DNA of 64,000 nt from Deferribacteraceae bacterium UBA6793. Its GTDB lineage: Bacteria; Chrysiogenota; Deferribacteres; Deferribacterales; Geovibrionaceae. The stretch spans positions 1 through 64,000 of the forward strand of contig DKFP01000015.1 of NCBI GenBank assembly GCA_002452405.1, written 5' to 3'. Made by a program: the position numbers and the translations under genes. Under the pieces are notes generated by a model. The model did not search any database. It had not been told where the DNA came from and worked only from the letters and a program-made list of their open reading frames with translations. Shown here piece after piece: positions 14,961-22,789 of this stretch (positions within the stretch are counted from its first letter, which is position 1; every line of letters begins with the position of its first letter).

Positions 14961-15083
14961 TTATTTGCATTCGCTCCACCCGCAGATAGGGCAGTATGTA
15001 CAGCCTGAAGCATGGTTCAGACGGGTTCCGCAGTCAGGGCAACATTCGCCCACATGCCTGAAAAATTTCATTATCCTGCGCAT
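14961..15083 (-). CDS. 40-residue zinc-ribbon protein
   Basis: ATG 15083 follows AAGGAGAGAAA. The product has CCPDCGTRLNHASGC and CPICGWSEC, i.e. two C-x2-C knuckles plus extra Cys, in 40 residues. Its 5' part overlaps the end of the next upstream gene by 50 bp in another frame. Mini zinc ribbons of this kind often act as nucleic-acid-binding regulators in phages; the exact role is unknown. Confidence 0.6.
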   Translation of the reverse strand: MRRIMKFFRHVGECCPDCGTRLNHASGCTYCPICGWSECK

Positions 15084-15261
15084 TTTCTCTCCTTACTCTT
15101 TTCTCTATCTCGTCACCCACAACCGACAACTGCATGAGCGTCAGTTGCAGAATCTCCTCTTCCGAAAACTCTGAAAAAACGGCAGATATGAACTCTTTCA
15201 CTGTACCGCTGTTCTCCGAACAGGCTTTGAGCCGTCTTTCAAAGTTTTTAACGCCCGACAT
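15034..15261 (-). CDS. Hypothetical early protein
   Basis: 75 residues from ATG 15261 (GGAAATGGAAG upstream). Starts MSGVKNFERRLKACSENSG, acidic helical middle (FSEFSEEEILQLTLMQL), ending with two Cys/Arg-rich residues. It overlaps the upstream frame by 14 bp and the downstream zinc ribbon by 50 bp. No family recognised. Confidence 0.5.
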   Translation of the reverse strand: MSGVKNFERRLKACSENSGTVKEFISAVFSEFSEEEILQLTLMQLSVVGDEIEKRVRRENAQDNEIFQACGRMLP

Positions 15262-15442
15262 CTTCCATTTCCTTTGCTCTGATAAGCTCTTCAACCTCAA
15301 AGAAGAAACCGAGGAGATAGAGTCCCATCATGTCAAGCTCATCTTTCTTAAACGCTTTACTGACGTTGCCCAGAAAACTGAGAAGATCGTAACTGTTGTC
15401 TTTGCACTCTCTGAGCCGTTCACCTACGTTTTCCAGTTCCAT
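15248..15442 (-). CDS. Hypothetical early protein
   Basis: 64 residues, helical and acidic: MELENVGERLRECKDNSYDLL, then DMMGLYLLGFFFEVEELIRAKEM. No predicted export signal. It begins 3 bp after the GemA stop, so it is in the same operon. No family recognised. Confidence 0.5.
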   Translation of the reverse strand: MELENVGERLRECKDNSYDLLSFLGNVSKAFKKDELDMMGLYLLGFFFEVEELIRAKEMEDVGR

Positions 15443-15445
15443 AAC

Positions 15446-15826
15446 TCACTCCATGTTTCTGATGATTCCCAGAAGCCTTTCAAGCTGGGCAACATCTTTG
15501 ACCCACTCAACCTTTTCAACCCCTGCAACCTTTTTTGTCAGCCCTTTCACCCTATTCAGCCAGCTTTCCCCAAGACGGTCTTTTGCTGTTTTCAGTATTT
15601 CCGCCCGTAATGCCCTTTTCTTGCTGCTCTGTCTGTCTTTCCAACCGTAAGCCTTAAACTTCCTGATAAGGGCTTCAAGCTCCCTGTCTGTAAGATTCTT
15701 GCTTGAATCTGTCCTGCTTTTCGAAATTTCTTTTATCCAATGGCGGTAAACCTCATCATCGTTCGAGAGCAGTTCCTTTTTTGCTATGTGAATTTTGGCT
15801 ATCAACCCCAGACGCTTTGTTTTCAT
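15446..15826 (-). CDS. gemA: GemA/gp16 family regulatory protein (DUF1018)
   Basis: 126 residues from ATG 15826, which overlaps the stop of the upstream gene (ATGA). The family pattern is visible: IAKIHIAKKELLSNDDEVYRHW near the start, LTDRELEALIRKFKAYGW in the middle and a basic helical C-terminus. In Mu, GemA alters host gene expression and DNA topology; it is a steady marker of Mu-like phages. Confidence 0.8.
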   Translation of the reverse strand: MKTKRLGLIAKIHIAKKELLSNDDEVYRHWIKEISKSRTDSSKNLTDRELEALIRKFKAYGWKDRQSSKKRALRAEILKTAKDRLGESWLNRVKGLTKKVAGVEKVEWVKDVAQLERLLGIIRNME

Positions 15827-16254
15827 TTGCAAAGCTCCCTAAGCCTGTCAGACTGAATTACCCTGTAAACAGTCACATATGACCCTTTTCTGCCTACAAC
15901 AGGACGCTTGCCAGTCTCTTTTATCAGCTCTCCGGTCATGTACTCTTTGATAAGCCGATGGACATAGCTTTTGTCAGCCATTGTCAACATAGTGATGTCG
16001 TCAGCTGTAAAAGTGCCGCTTATGCGCATTGCTTTTGTAACCTGCACATACATATAACCCCTCTTTGGCTTCACATAGTCGGTGCTGTATTCAAATCCAT
16101 CTTTGCCACGAATTATCTCGCACCGATTGATAAAGTCTTTAAAACTTCCCCAGAAGGCATCACCTGATACCCCGATGTGAGCCATACACGCCTGAGGAGT
16201 GAAAGGACTGTTCGCCTTTGCAAAGCTCCTTATTTGTGCCGCTGTGGTTGTCAT
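15823..16254 (-). CDS. Winged-helix-like phage regulator
   Basis: 143 residues in two helix-turn-helix-like halves: FTPQACMAHIGVSGDAFWGSF and ISGTFTADDITMLTMADKSYVHRLIKEY followed by a beta wing (GKRPVVGRKGSYVTVYRV). Coupled to MuB by an ATGA overlap and to GemA at its stop. Likely DNA-binding, perhaps controlling middle or late genes; no Mor/C family match seen. Confidence 0.6.
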   Translation of the reverse strand: MTTTAAQIRSFAKANSPFTPQACMAHIGVSGDAFWGSFKDFINRCEIIRGKDGFEYSTDYVKPKRGYMYVQVTKAMRISGTFTADDITMLTMADKSYVHRLIKEYMTGELIKETGKRPVVGRKGSYVTVYRVIQSDRLRELCK

Positions 16255-16934
16255 TGCAGTAAATCCTCAAGCATTTTGACTGTTATCGTTTCAGTTCCGC
16301 TGGCTTTCATTGCTCTTTCAATATCAGCCGCAACTTTCACCATTGGTCGCCAGTCGCCGCCCGATTTTTTGTAAAGCTGTTTAAGAACGTCAGGAGTGAG
16401 CGTCATGCCCAGAGCCTGAGAGTAAAACAGGGCGATGTCCCCTTGTGCAATAGGCGAAAAATCCATCTTGCGGCGAATACGGCTTGCAATGCGTGTGCGC
16501 TTTTCAACTTTACGCTTAAGGTCTTCCTCGCCAATCAGCATGATTGGGCATCCGGCACGCTCATTCACTCCTCTAAGGGTTTCAAGCACATCTATAGACA
16601 CGAGGTCAGCTTCATCAAAAATGATAAGGCGGCGATTCCTGCCCATTTCATCTTCAATCAGTGTTACACATGCCGCCGCTGTGTGCGGGCGTGTACCGCC
16701 CAGCTCAAAACAAATCTCCCGCAGAACCATGTTAGGAGACATTACGGGCAGACTGCGGATATAAAGAGCTGATGAGTTCACAGCGTAAAACTTGCAAACC
16801 TCGGTCTTACCTCTGCCTGCTCTTCCCGTCACCATTGCAAGAGTCGGTCCGATTTCGCTGTTCGGACTTAACATCTCTTCCGCTATCTCTTCAAACTGGC
16901 TGTAGTTCTGTGTTTTTACGAAAACCTTATTCAT
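16251..16934 (-). CDS. Mu-like transposition protein B (AAA+ ATPase)
   Basis: 227 residues from ATG 16934 (GGAGGTTGAA upstream). Walker A GRAGRGKT, Walker B LIIFDEAD, sensor text IMLIGEEDLKRKVEKR and an arginine-rich IASRIRRKMDF follow in normal AAA+ order; the C-terminal ~60 residues are the small helical domain. MuB binds DNA nonspecifically, selects the target and activates MuA strand transfer. It starts 1 bp after the transposase stop. Confidence 0.9.
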   Translation of the reverse strand: MNKVFVKTQNYSQFEEIAEEMLSPNSEIGPTLAMVTGRAGRGKTEVCKFYAVNSSALYIRSLPVMSPNMVLREICFELGGTRPHTAAACVTLIEDEMGRNRRLIIFDEADLVSIDVLETLRGVNERAGCPIMLIGEEDLKRKVEKRTRIASRIRRKMDFSPIAQGDIALFYSQALGMTLTPDVLKQLYKKSGGDWRPMVKVAADIERAMKASGTETITVKMLEDLLQ

Positions 16935-16935
16935 T

Positions 16936-19305
16936 TCAACCTCCAATGTTGTTATATGCCTCAACGTTGCTTATCATTCGCTCAATGACATAAACCTGTG
17001 CGCCGTCTTTCAGCACATCTGACTGATAGCGGCAGACAAATTCAGCGTCAGTATCAGAGAGTGTTCCGCCAGCCATTAAGAACTCATGGCACCAGTGATA
17101 TCTTTTAAGCTCTGATTTGAATATTGCAGGACGGGCAGGAAGCTCTTTCATCTCTGCTATTTTTGTTTTAGTCTCTTCCTGTTTCTGGATGATTTTGCGC
17201 TGTTCATGCTCAAGTTCTGAGCTTGTCAGGAGACGTTCACGATGTGCCTGTTCAACGGCTTTCTGATTGGTTACTTTCTTGCGTTCATCAGCTATCAATG
17301 TCATATTGATATCAGCTTCGCTGTATGCTCTAAGATCAACAACTGGTTTTACAAACTCTTTGTATGCAAGCTTATATTTCTTTTTCAGTTCTGCTTTTGT
17401 CCTGTTTTTTGCAGCTGTAAGTTCATCATTTATCATGCTGCCGAACTCTATCTGCCTTGCATCACAAACATAACGCCCGTCTTTCAGCACAAGCAGAGTT
17501 TCCGTGTCTTCAGGTCTCCAGCGTATTTCAACAGGAGTACCATCAGCAAACCCCGAAAGCTCGTCAGCCGTATAAAGCATGTGATTAAAAAGTATTGTAG
17601 ACTTAGATATTTTACGGATTGCACGACGCATGAAAATTATATCAAGTGCATCATTGCCGACACGGACTGGTCGCCAGCCAGTTTTATACCTGTTTGCTAA
17701 ATACTCTCTTGGTGTTATCTTGTTGAGATTAAATATACTGCCCAGCTTTTCACGGCGTGCTTGAGCCGCAAGCCCTTTGTGGTGCTTTTGAGAGTTGTAA
17801 ACATCACAAACCTGTATAAACTTTATACAAAACTCCGTGAAAGTCAGGAGCTTTCCCGCAGCGTACAGGTCTTGTATGTCTTTATCATCAACATCATTCT
17901 GTTCTTTATCAGCACCAAGACGATGCACAGAACCCGGTGTTCCGGCATCTATCATCATCTGCTCAAGAAATCTGAATGTACCCTCAATCATCTTTGACTT
18001 TGCGTTTCTAACTTTGGCAAGGCGGCGTGTGATGCTTAAATCACCGTATACCCCACCAACTTCACCTGAAAACTCGTTTACAGTCTGTTCGTCCGCATAG
18101 TCGCCGATATCCCCCCTATATAATATAGAGAGGGATTGATCGAACTTCGCATCATGAAAGTATTTACTCGTTTCGGGTGCGCCGTTGTCCGTAAAACACT
18201 GCTCAGCCTTGCCGTATATCTCTATGCCGACACGGAGAGCATCCCCCATCATCACAGCGTCATATTTTTTGCCCAGTGCGAACCCATAGACGTTTCTTGT
18301 GCAGAGGTCTTGCCAGCAATACCCCTCCGGTCTGAATATCTTGCCCGTGTCTTCATCAACAACCCAGAAATCAAACCTGTGCTGGTCGCCGACAACAATC
18401 TGAAAAGGCTTTAGGTCATGGTAACTACGGAAAATAGGCAAAATAGCGTTATCAAGCCCACGATCCCCTTTGTCACGCAGTGCTATCAGGGGAGCATTTG
18501 TTTCTTGAAATTTCTTGATATAAGAGGCGGCAGAGGCATAACTGCCGTATTTCCAACCCTGTCTGTTAGCTTCCACACACATGTATTTGTAGATGGTGCT
18601 GAAACTGACTTTTCGATGCTCACGCTTAAGGAATAGCCCGACCATATATTTAAGAGCGGCATCATCCCACGCCCTCACGACTGTTTGACGTGCGTTGCCA
18701 TGCAACAGATTCGTGTGACCGCCTTTCTGATATTTCACCATCCAGCGGTAAAGGGTTGAGTGATTGACTTTGTACTCATTGGCAACAAGCAGTTGCCACT
18801 CTTTAACTTTATATCCAGCAGGGACATTCACAGCCTTTTCAACCGCTTCTCTTCTCAGTAACGCCGTTGAATCCTGAAGGGCTTTGGGAAGGTATGTTTT
18901 GTCACTTTCTGTAATAGCAACAGGTTGGGAAAGCTCCTCATCAAGCTGAATCTGATTAACTACGTTCGCAATTATAGGATTCTGCATGGAATAGGCTATA
19001 ACGCTTTCACTGTCCGCTTTATAACGCTCCTGCCAGTATTTCTTCTGTGCGGCATCAGACAACGAAGACAAAAGCACTTCAAACTGTTCACCGCCGTTGC
19101 CAGTGGTGGTTCTGATATCGTACTTGCCAGCTTTACGATTCTTATGAAAAGCAACTTTACTGATGCCCAAAAGGTTAACAGCTTCTTTTGTACTCAACCA
19201 AACATCTAAAGCCTTGTTATTTGAAGCATTATCTAAAGGTGTTAACTCATTCATCTGGTTAACACCTTCGTTTACAGCTTCCTTGCAAAAGGTGTTAACT
19301 TTCAT
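16936..19305 (-). CDS. Mu-like transposase A (DDE recombinase)
   Basis: 789 residues from ATG 19305, which overlaps the Ner stop (ATGA), chosen over the GTG/ATG 15 bp upstream. N-terminal Mu-type winged HTH (WLSTKEAVNLLGISKVAFHKNRK), a second DNA-binding region (VNHSTLYRWMVKYQKGG), then the catalytic core: Asp in VVGDQHRFDF (about 307/312), Asp in CFTDNGAP (about 373) and Glu in SKMIEGTFRFLEQ (about 441). The C-terminal basic helical part would contact MuB. This is a complete transposase, so the prophage may still transpose. Confidence 0.93.
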   Translation of the reverse strand: MKVNTFCKEAVNEGVNQMNELTPLDNASNNKALDVWLSTKEAVNLLGISKVAFHKNRKAGKYDIRTTTGNGGEQFEVLLSSLSDAAQKKYWQERYKADSESVIAYSMQNPIIANVVNQIQLDEELSQPVAITESDKTYLPKALQDSTALLRREAVEKAVNVPAGYKVKEWQLLVANEYKVNHSTLYRWMVKYQKGGHTNLLHGNARQTVVRAWDDAALKYMVGLFLKREHRKVSFSTIYKYMCVEANRQGWKYGSYASAASYIKKFQETNAPLIALRDKGDRGLDNAILPIFRSYHDLKPFQIVVGDQHRFDFWVVDEDTGKIFRPEGYCWQDLCTRNVYGFALGKKYDAVMMGDALRVGIEIYGKAEQCFTDNGAPETSKYFHDAKFDQSLSILYRGDIGDYADEQTVNEFSGEVGGVYGDLSITRRLAKVRNAKSKMIEGTFRFLEQMMIDAGTPGSVHRLGADKEQNDVDDKDIQDLYAAGKLLTFTEFCIKFIQVCDVYNSQKHHKGLAAQARREKLGSIFNLNKITPREYLANRYKTGWRPVRVGNDALDIIFMRRAIRKISKSTILFNHMLYTADELSGFADGTPVEIRWRPEDTETLLVLKDGRYVCDARQIEFGSMINDELTAAKNRTKAELKKKYKLAYKEFVKPVVDLRAYSEADINMTLIADERKKVTNQKAVEQAHRERLLTSSELEHEQRKIIQKQEETKTKIAEMKELPARPAIFKSELKRYHWCHEFLMAGGTLSDTDAEFVCRYQSDVLKDGAQVYVIERMISNVEAYNNIGG

Positions 19306-19484
19306 AACGCCGCTCCCCATACTTTAAGTATATCCTCAAGCTCACGCTCAATTTTTGCTGATCTCGCTTTTTGATTAATGACTTGACTAACAGCAGAGGG
19401 GGTTACTTGATGCGTCTTTGCAATGTCAGCTTGCGTCTTCCCAGCCCGAATTAACGCAATTTTAATTGCTTTTGGGTCTCTCAT
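19302..19484 (-). CDS. ner: Ner-like HTH early regulator
   Basis: 60 residues: MRDPKAIKIALIRAGKTQADIAK with QVTPSAVSQVINQKARS forming a lambda-repressor-type helix-turn-helix, as in Mu Ner/Nlp. First gene of the leftward early operon, directly before transposase A, where Ner limits early and repressor transcription. Its stop overlaps the transposase start. Confidence 0.85.
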   Translation of the reverse strand: MRDPKAIKIALIRAGKTQADIAKTHQVTPSAVSQVINQKARSAKIERELEDILKVWGAAL

Positions 19485-19503
19485 GCTTTAAACTCCGTTT
19501 ACA

Positions 19504-19550
19504 ACTTAACTTCTTAAGTAGATATAACTACAAAACAAACTATTTGTCAA
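19504..19550 (-). promoter_or_regulatory. Early promoter and operators in the ner/repressor switch
   Basis: Leftward promoter: TTGACA (19545-19550), 17-bp spacer, TTATAT (19522-19527); predicted start near 19515, 31 bp before ner. Two inverted repeats overlap the -10/start region: GTAG-atataa-CTAC (19518-19531) and ACTTAA-N4-TTAAGT (19504-19519). These are the likely repressor or Ner operators. The rightward repressor promoter is less clear. Confidence 0.6.
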
Positions 19551-19565
19551 CGGGAAAAATCACAT

Positions 19566-20201
19566 ATGGCACTATTTGATAAACTCAAACAATTACGAAA
19601 CAACTCAGAAAAGACACAGGCCGACTTTGCAAAGACGCTAGGAATAGGCTTAAGTACATATCAAAATTATGAAAGAGGGGAAAGAGATATACCCTCGAAT
19701 GTAATTGAAACCATCATAACTACGTTTAAGATCAAGCCAGAATGGTTATTTTCAGATGCGGCAGAACAAATAACTACAATTGAAACTACAAAACAAGAAA
19801 TGTATCTTGAAATACCCGTTGTGAGCGGTAGAATCGCCGCAGGACAAGGTTTTTCACCTGACTGTACAATAGAAACCTATTTGTCTTTCCGCGCTGATTG
19901 GGTGCGTCAAAAAGGCTCACCTGAAACAATGTCGCTAATAAGAGTTTCAGGTGACAGTATGGAGCCAACACTTTCACATGGAGATGTCGTGTTGATTGAC
20001 CATAGCCGTAACTACATTGATAGTTTTGGTGTTTATGCGATAAGCATTGACGACCATATCATGATAAAACGTTTGATGTTGATCGGCGATAAGATACACA
20101 TAGTTTCTGACAACTCTAAATATCCCCCGCTTGTACTTCAAGCAGATGAAGTAACAATCAACGGAAAAGCTATCTGGTATGCTCATGAGATTAAGAACTA
20201 A
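19566..20201 (+). CDS. CI-type prophage repressor with S24 peptidase domain
   Basis: 211 residues. N-terminal HTH (residues 1-60; TQADFAKTLGIGLSTYQNYERG). C-terminal LexA/S24 domain with cleavage dipeptide A92-G93 (RIAAGQGF), nucleophile Ser131 (VSGDSMEPTL) and general base Lys168 (IMIKRL). This is a lambda-CI/LexA type repressor, expected to self-cleave when RecA is activated, unlike Mu c repressor which is ClpXP-controlled. Divergent from ner across an 81-bp operator region. Confidence 0.9.
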   Translation: MALFDKLKQLRNNSEKTQADFAKTLGIGLSTYQNYERGERDIPSNVIETIITTFKIKPEWLFSDAAEQITTIETTKQEMYLEIPVVSGRIAAGQGFSPDCTIETYLSFRADWVRQKGSPETMSLIRVSGDSMEPTLSHGDVVLIDHSRNYIDSFGVYAISIDDHIMIKRLMLIGDKIHIVSDNSKYPPLVLQADEVTINGKAIWYAHEIKN

Positions 20202-20261
20202 GGTGGCATCTAGAGAGGGTTCAACCTTTGTCAGGATATATTAGAGATTCTATTAAGATTG

Positions 20262-20392
20262 GTTGCAATTTCTGTAAGGAAAAATACGCTTCCAGTTTCA
20301 AATAGAGTTGCATTCAATTTTAAGCCTTTTTCAAATCTTATTAAGCCTTTATCCCTTATATTACTTAGTTGCATATTCCCTTAATCCTTACA
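20262..20392. other. Prophage end with putative transposase binding sites
   Basis: Three repeats begin GTTGCA at 20262, 20307 and 20368, each followed after 8-10 bases by a TTAAG/TAAGG-type box. The terminal one is 19 bp from a CA at 20391-20392, so the end reads 5'-TGTAAGGATTAAGGGAATAT inward on the minus strand. This layout (TG terminus, L1-L3-like sites beyond the repressor) is expected of Mu-type left ends. Beyond CA begins a repeat also found at 26879, marking host/element DNA. Confidence 0.55.
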
Positions 20393-20495
20393 CCTGCGAA
20401 CGCCGACCTTTCCATCTTTGTCATTGCGAACCTGCGCAAGCAGGTGCGGCAATCTAATTCCTTGCAGACAAACAAAAAGGATTCCACCCCTGGCA
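20393..20495 (+). repeat. REP-like repeat, copy A, ending in a core-like GATTCC motif
   Basis: Begins CCTGCGAACGCCGACC, contains GTCATTGCGAACCTGCGCAA with a short hairpin (CCTGCGCAAGCAGG) and ends GATTCCACCCCTGGCA (20480-20495). About 80-85% identical to 26880-26984. The GTCATTGCGA...GCGGCAATCT pattern is typical of dispersed extragenic repeats. The phage end abuts its first base, so the phage seems to have inserted exactly at its edge. Together with the terminator behind it, it forms the left end of the integrative element. Confidence 0.6.
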
Positions 20496-20525
20496 TTACA
20501 AAAACCTGAATAATATCGGAAAGAT

Positions 20526-20554
20526 AAAAAGCCTCTGTTTTCTCAGAGGCTTTT
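20526..20554. terminator. Rho-independent terminator behind cargo gene A
   Basis: AAAAGCCTCTG with a TTTTCT loop and CAGAGGCTTTT; works in both directions because of flanking A and T runs. A near-identical terminator stands at 27011-27040 behind cargo gene B. Confidence 0.75.
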
Positions 20555-20578
20555 GTCGTTTTAGGTTATTTTGTAGAA

Positions 20579-20587
20579 ATGATGTAA
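20579..20587 (+). other. ATGATGTAA repeat, probable integrase arm site (left end A)
   Basis: One good copy of ATGATGTAA, 11 bp from the cargo stop. The same nonamer occurs twice at 27054-27073 and in phased copies upstream of the integrase at 26635-26664, i.e. at element ends only. Confidence 0.45.
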
Positions 20588-20597
20588 ATTAGTTAAA

Positions 20598-21719
20598 CTA
20601 GTTTTTAGCGCCAAGGCTTTGAATAATCTTCTGCGCTCTCTCTAATACGTCGAGAGACTTCAATACATCTTCATTATTACTTTTTCTATTTGCCTTAATC
20701 TTATGATGGGACTCATATGGAGAATTAAAAACTACATGTGCAGATTCTTCCAATAAGCTATCTTTAAGTCCATTATCAAATGCAATATCTCTGAAATTAG
20801 GTATTGAAAAAGCGATTGTTTCTTTAAAACGATATGCTTCTTCAATTTCTCTCTCTTTATTGTACTGGTTAATTGCAAAGCCAAACAATATATATGTGGC
20901 AAATGCAATTATTGTTCGTAGTACTATTACAGCTGATTGTGAACCAAGTTCTAAATGAAACAATTTGAATGGGTCTAATATCATCAAAGCAGTTGCTGCA
21001 AATGCTATAAAACCAGTAACATATACAACCCACCTCCAATACTTTTTCTGCTTCTCCACTTCGTTAGCTCTGGCTTGAAATTTTGTTTGCAAAAGCTCCG
21101 ATGTTGAGTGAACTGCCGCTGTTTTATATTTCTCATTAAGATTTGTGGCTTCTTCCAAAAGTTTTTTTGAATGCTCGACATTCATATTTAACTTTTCAAT
21201 TAGGTCTTCTCCGCGCCTGTTTACATCTCTAGCCGCATTATATATTTCATCACGAAACTTACTCAAATCTTCAAGTCTTTCTGTAATCTTAGAATTTTGC
21301 TGTTCAAGTTGATCGATATAACGTCGATATTCGTTCTCACTAATTTTATCAGCTACTTGATTAGATTTCGTATTTGAATTATTAGATGCATTCACAATTC
21401 TATGAATGGAATATTTATCATTCAAATTATTTAAAAATTTCCCAGCACTACTGTAAAATGAATTCAGCTCATCCAACCCAATAACATCGATATTTTGAGC
21501 CAAAAAATCTAAAGAATCCATTTGAAAGTTTGATTCCATTAATGCTGTTTTAACATCTGTATCCAACAAGCGGCTTGATGTATATTTTATTGCTTTTAAA
21601 GTGTCAAAAATTCTAACCAATGTTTTTTTAGACTCTCTCTCACGAGGATGCATCAATATGTTACTAATTTTGGCATTCGCCAGTTCGATTCTTTCACTCA
21701 AATCATCAATTATATTCAC
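20598..21719 (-). CDS. Cargo A: coiled-coil membrane protein, unknown (putative defence)
   Basis: 373 residues from GTG 21719 (AGGGTGAATA upstream). Residues 1-120 helical and soluble; 125-225 a long coiled coil (EYRRYIDQLEQQNSKITERL to TSELLQTKFQARANEVEKQ); two membrane helices (WVVYVTGFIAFAATALMI and VIVLRTIIAFATYILFGFA); then a soluble ~95-residue C-terminal tail starting INQYNKEREIEEAYRFKE. AT-rich relative to phage and host. It occupies the same slot that holds an AIPR abortive-infection gene in the neighbouring element, which is the main reason to suspect a defence role. No family recognised. Confidence 0.6.
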   Translation of the reverse strand: MNIIDDLSERIELANAKISNILMHPRERESKKTLVRIFDTLKAIKYTSSRLLDTDVKTALMESNFQMDSLDFLAQNIDVIGLDELNSFYSSAGKFLNNLNDKYSIHRIVNASNNSNTKSNQVADKISENEYRRYIDQLEQQNSKITERLEDLSKFRDEIYNAARDVNRRGEDLIEKLNMNVEHSKKLLEEATNLNEKYKTAAVHSTSELLQTKFQARANEVEKQKKYWRWVVYVTGFIAFAATALMILDPFKLFHLELGSQSAVIVLRTIIAFATYILFGFAINQYNKEREIEEAYRFKETIAFSIPNFRDIAFDNGLKDSLLEESAHVVFNSPYESHHKIKANRKSNNEDVLKSLDVLERAQKIIQSLGAKN

Positions 21720-21754
21720 TATTCACCCTGCCTATTAGGACATTTCAGACATAT

Positions 21755-21945
21755 TTCTGCTTATTAATCACTATAACCAAGTTAAGAGTACCCCACATCG
21801 TTGCCGTTGCGCCAAAGTGCACCGCCCACGCTGTGCCTATTTAACTCCATCGTGACTACACAAGCGATACTGCCTGTATCTGCTTTTTCCAACATACTCG
21901 TTTTCAAAATATACATCATAAACACACTTAGTGTCATCAAAACTA
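21755..21945. repeat. Rep 3' end plus downstream hairpin region, copy A
   Basis: About 190 bp nearly 90% identical to 28906-29096. It covers the last ~36 codons of rep and ~82 bp downstream, with a foldable segment (CACAGCG ... CGATGTG around TGC...GCA). The identity ends abruptly at TTCTGCTTATTAATCACTA on the cargo side, so this is the junction where cargo genes have been exchanged. Confidence 0.7.
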
Positions 21946-22568
21946 TTCATTATTTCGCACACAATCTCATCATTCTCAACTGTCACCGGCTTTTGAAGCG
22001 ACCTGCTATAAAAATAGCACTTCTCGCCTTCGAAACGTGCGTCAATTTTATCTTTGCTGAGATACTTTGAAATATACGCCCCAACATTCGTTACATTTTC
22101 AATTTTATTTACCTTTATAAATCCCTGCTCCCATATCTGAGCAAGTTCTTTTGCATCTATATAAGGCAGGTTAAATATTATGACATGAAAATGCACAGCA
22201 CCCCTTTTCTGAAACTCTGGCACACATAGATAAGCAAGCCTTATTTGAAAACGGTACTCTAACCGCTGTCGAAACTTTTTGAACTCATAGTTCGCATCTT
22301 TGAGACTTGTTATAATTTCTTTGAATGTCAAAGTCAGGAACTTTGCGATTTCATCACCATGAACGCCGATATTTGAGTTCACCAGACAGCGTATCATTCG
22401 CCTTGCTCTGCGCAGTGTTATTTCTCTGTTCTTAGCCTTATCAGATTCGTTAGCCTGACCCACACGACCAGAACCGCCACGCTTGCCCTTAAACTGTGTC
22501 ACACCATACTCATAAAGCTCAACAAACTGCCCAGAGATGATAACCTTCTTGCTATATCCCTCCTCCAT
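21837..22568 (-). CDS. HUH-type replication initiator (rolling-circle Rep)
   Basis: 243 residues from ATG 22568 (a TTG two codons upstream is possible). The HUH metal-binding motif is visible in GAVHFHVIIFNLPYI and the catalytic Tyr motif in VGAYISKYLSKDK, separated by about 45 residues with a WEQGFIKVNKIEN block. N-terminal part basic (LTLRRARRMIRCLV). Single-Tyr HUH Reps nick one strand to start rolling-circle replication of small plasmids and ssDNA phages. It follows the HTH protein with overlapping codons, so the two are co-translated. The remnant at 28988 is its paralogue. Confidence 0.8.
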   Translation of the reverse strand: MEEGYSKKVIISGQFVELYEYGVTQFKGKRGGSGRVGQANESDKAKNREITLRRARRMIRCLVNSNIGVHGDEIAKFLTLTFKEIITSLKDANYEFKKFRQRLEYRFQIRLAYLCVPEFQKRGAVHFHVIIFNLPYIDAKELAQIWEQGFIKVNKIENVTNVGAYISKYLSKDKIDARFEGEKCYFYSRSLQKPVTVENDEIVCEIMNSFDDTKCVYDVYFENEYVGKSRYRQYRLCSHDGVK

Positions 22569-22570
22569 TG

Positions 22571-22762
22571 TCAAAGCTCTTTAGGCTTAACAGTGTTGTC
22601 CTCAATGAGCTTATCCAGTGTTTCCTTCTTGATGAATACACGGCGGGATATTTTGACATACTCAATTTTACGGATGTAAAACCAGTAATAGAATGTTGCG
22701 ACAGCAAAGCCTGTATACTCGCTCGCCTCTTGAACCGAAAAAAGTTTCTTCGATGTTTCCAT
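22571..22762 (-). CDS. Small HTH protein (excisionase/AlpA-like)
   Basis: 63 residues: LFSVQEASEYTGFAVATFYYWFYIRKIEYVKISRRVFIKKETLDKLIEDN is a MerR-type helix_turn_helix (HTH_17) domain. Such proteins act as excisionases or as regulators of small integrative elements. Shine-Dalgarno AGGAGG lies partly in the 3' arm of a hairpin just upstream. Confidence 0.75.
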   Translation of the reverse strand: METSKKLFSVQEASEYTGFAVATFYYWFYIRKIEYVKISRRVFIKKETLDKLIEDNTVKPKEL

Positions 22763-22770
22763 GACATCCT

Positions 22771-22789
22771 CCTAAGTGGTTTACTTAGG
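22771..22789 (-). promoter_or_regulatory. Hairpin overlapping the HTH/rep ribosome binding site
   Basis: Perfect 7-bp inverted repeat CCTAAGT-GGTTT-ACTTAGG. On the minus strand its second arm runs straight into AGGAGG before the HTH start, so folding could limit initiation. It could equally be a Rep nicking hairpin (double-strand origin). Confidence 0.45.

Noticed and set aside
21755..21945. Similarity of the rep downstream hairpin region to integron attC sites (GTTRRRY-like GTTAAAT and an imperfect hairpin)
   Set aside because: No matching RYYYAAC partner at the expected place, no extrahelical-base pattern, and no integron integrase nearby.
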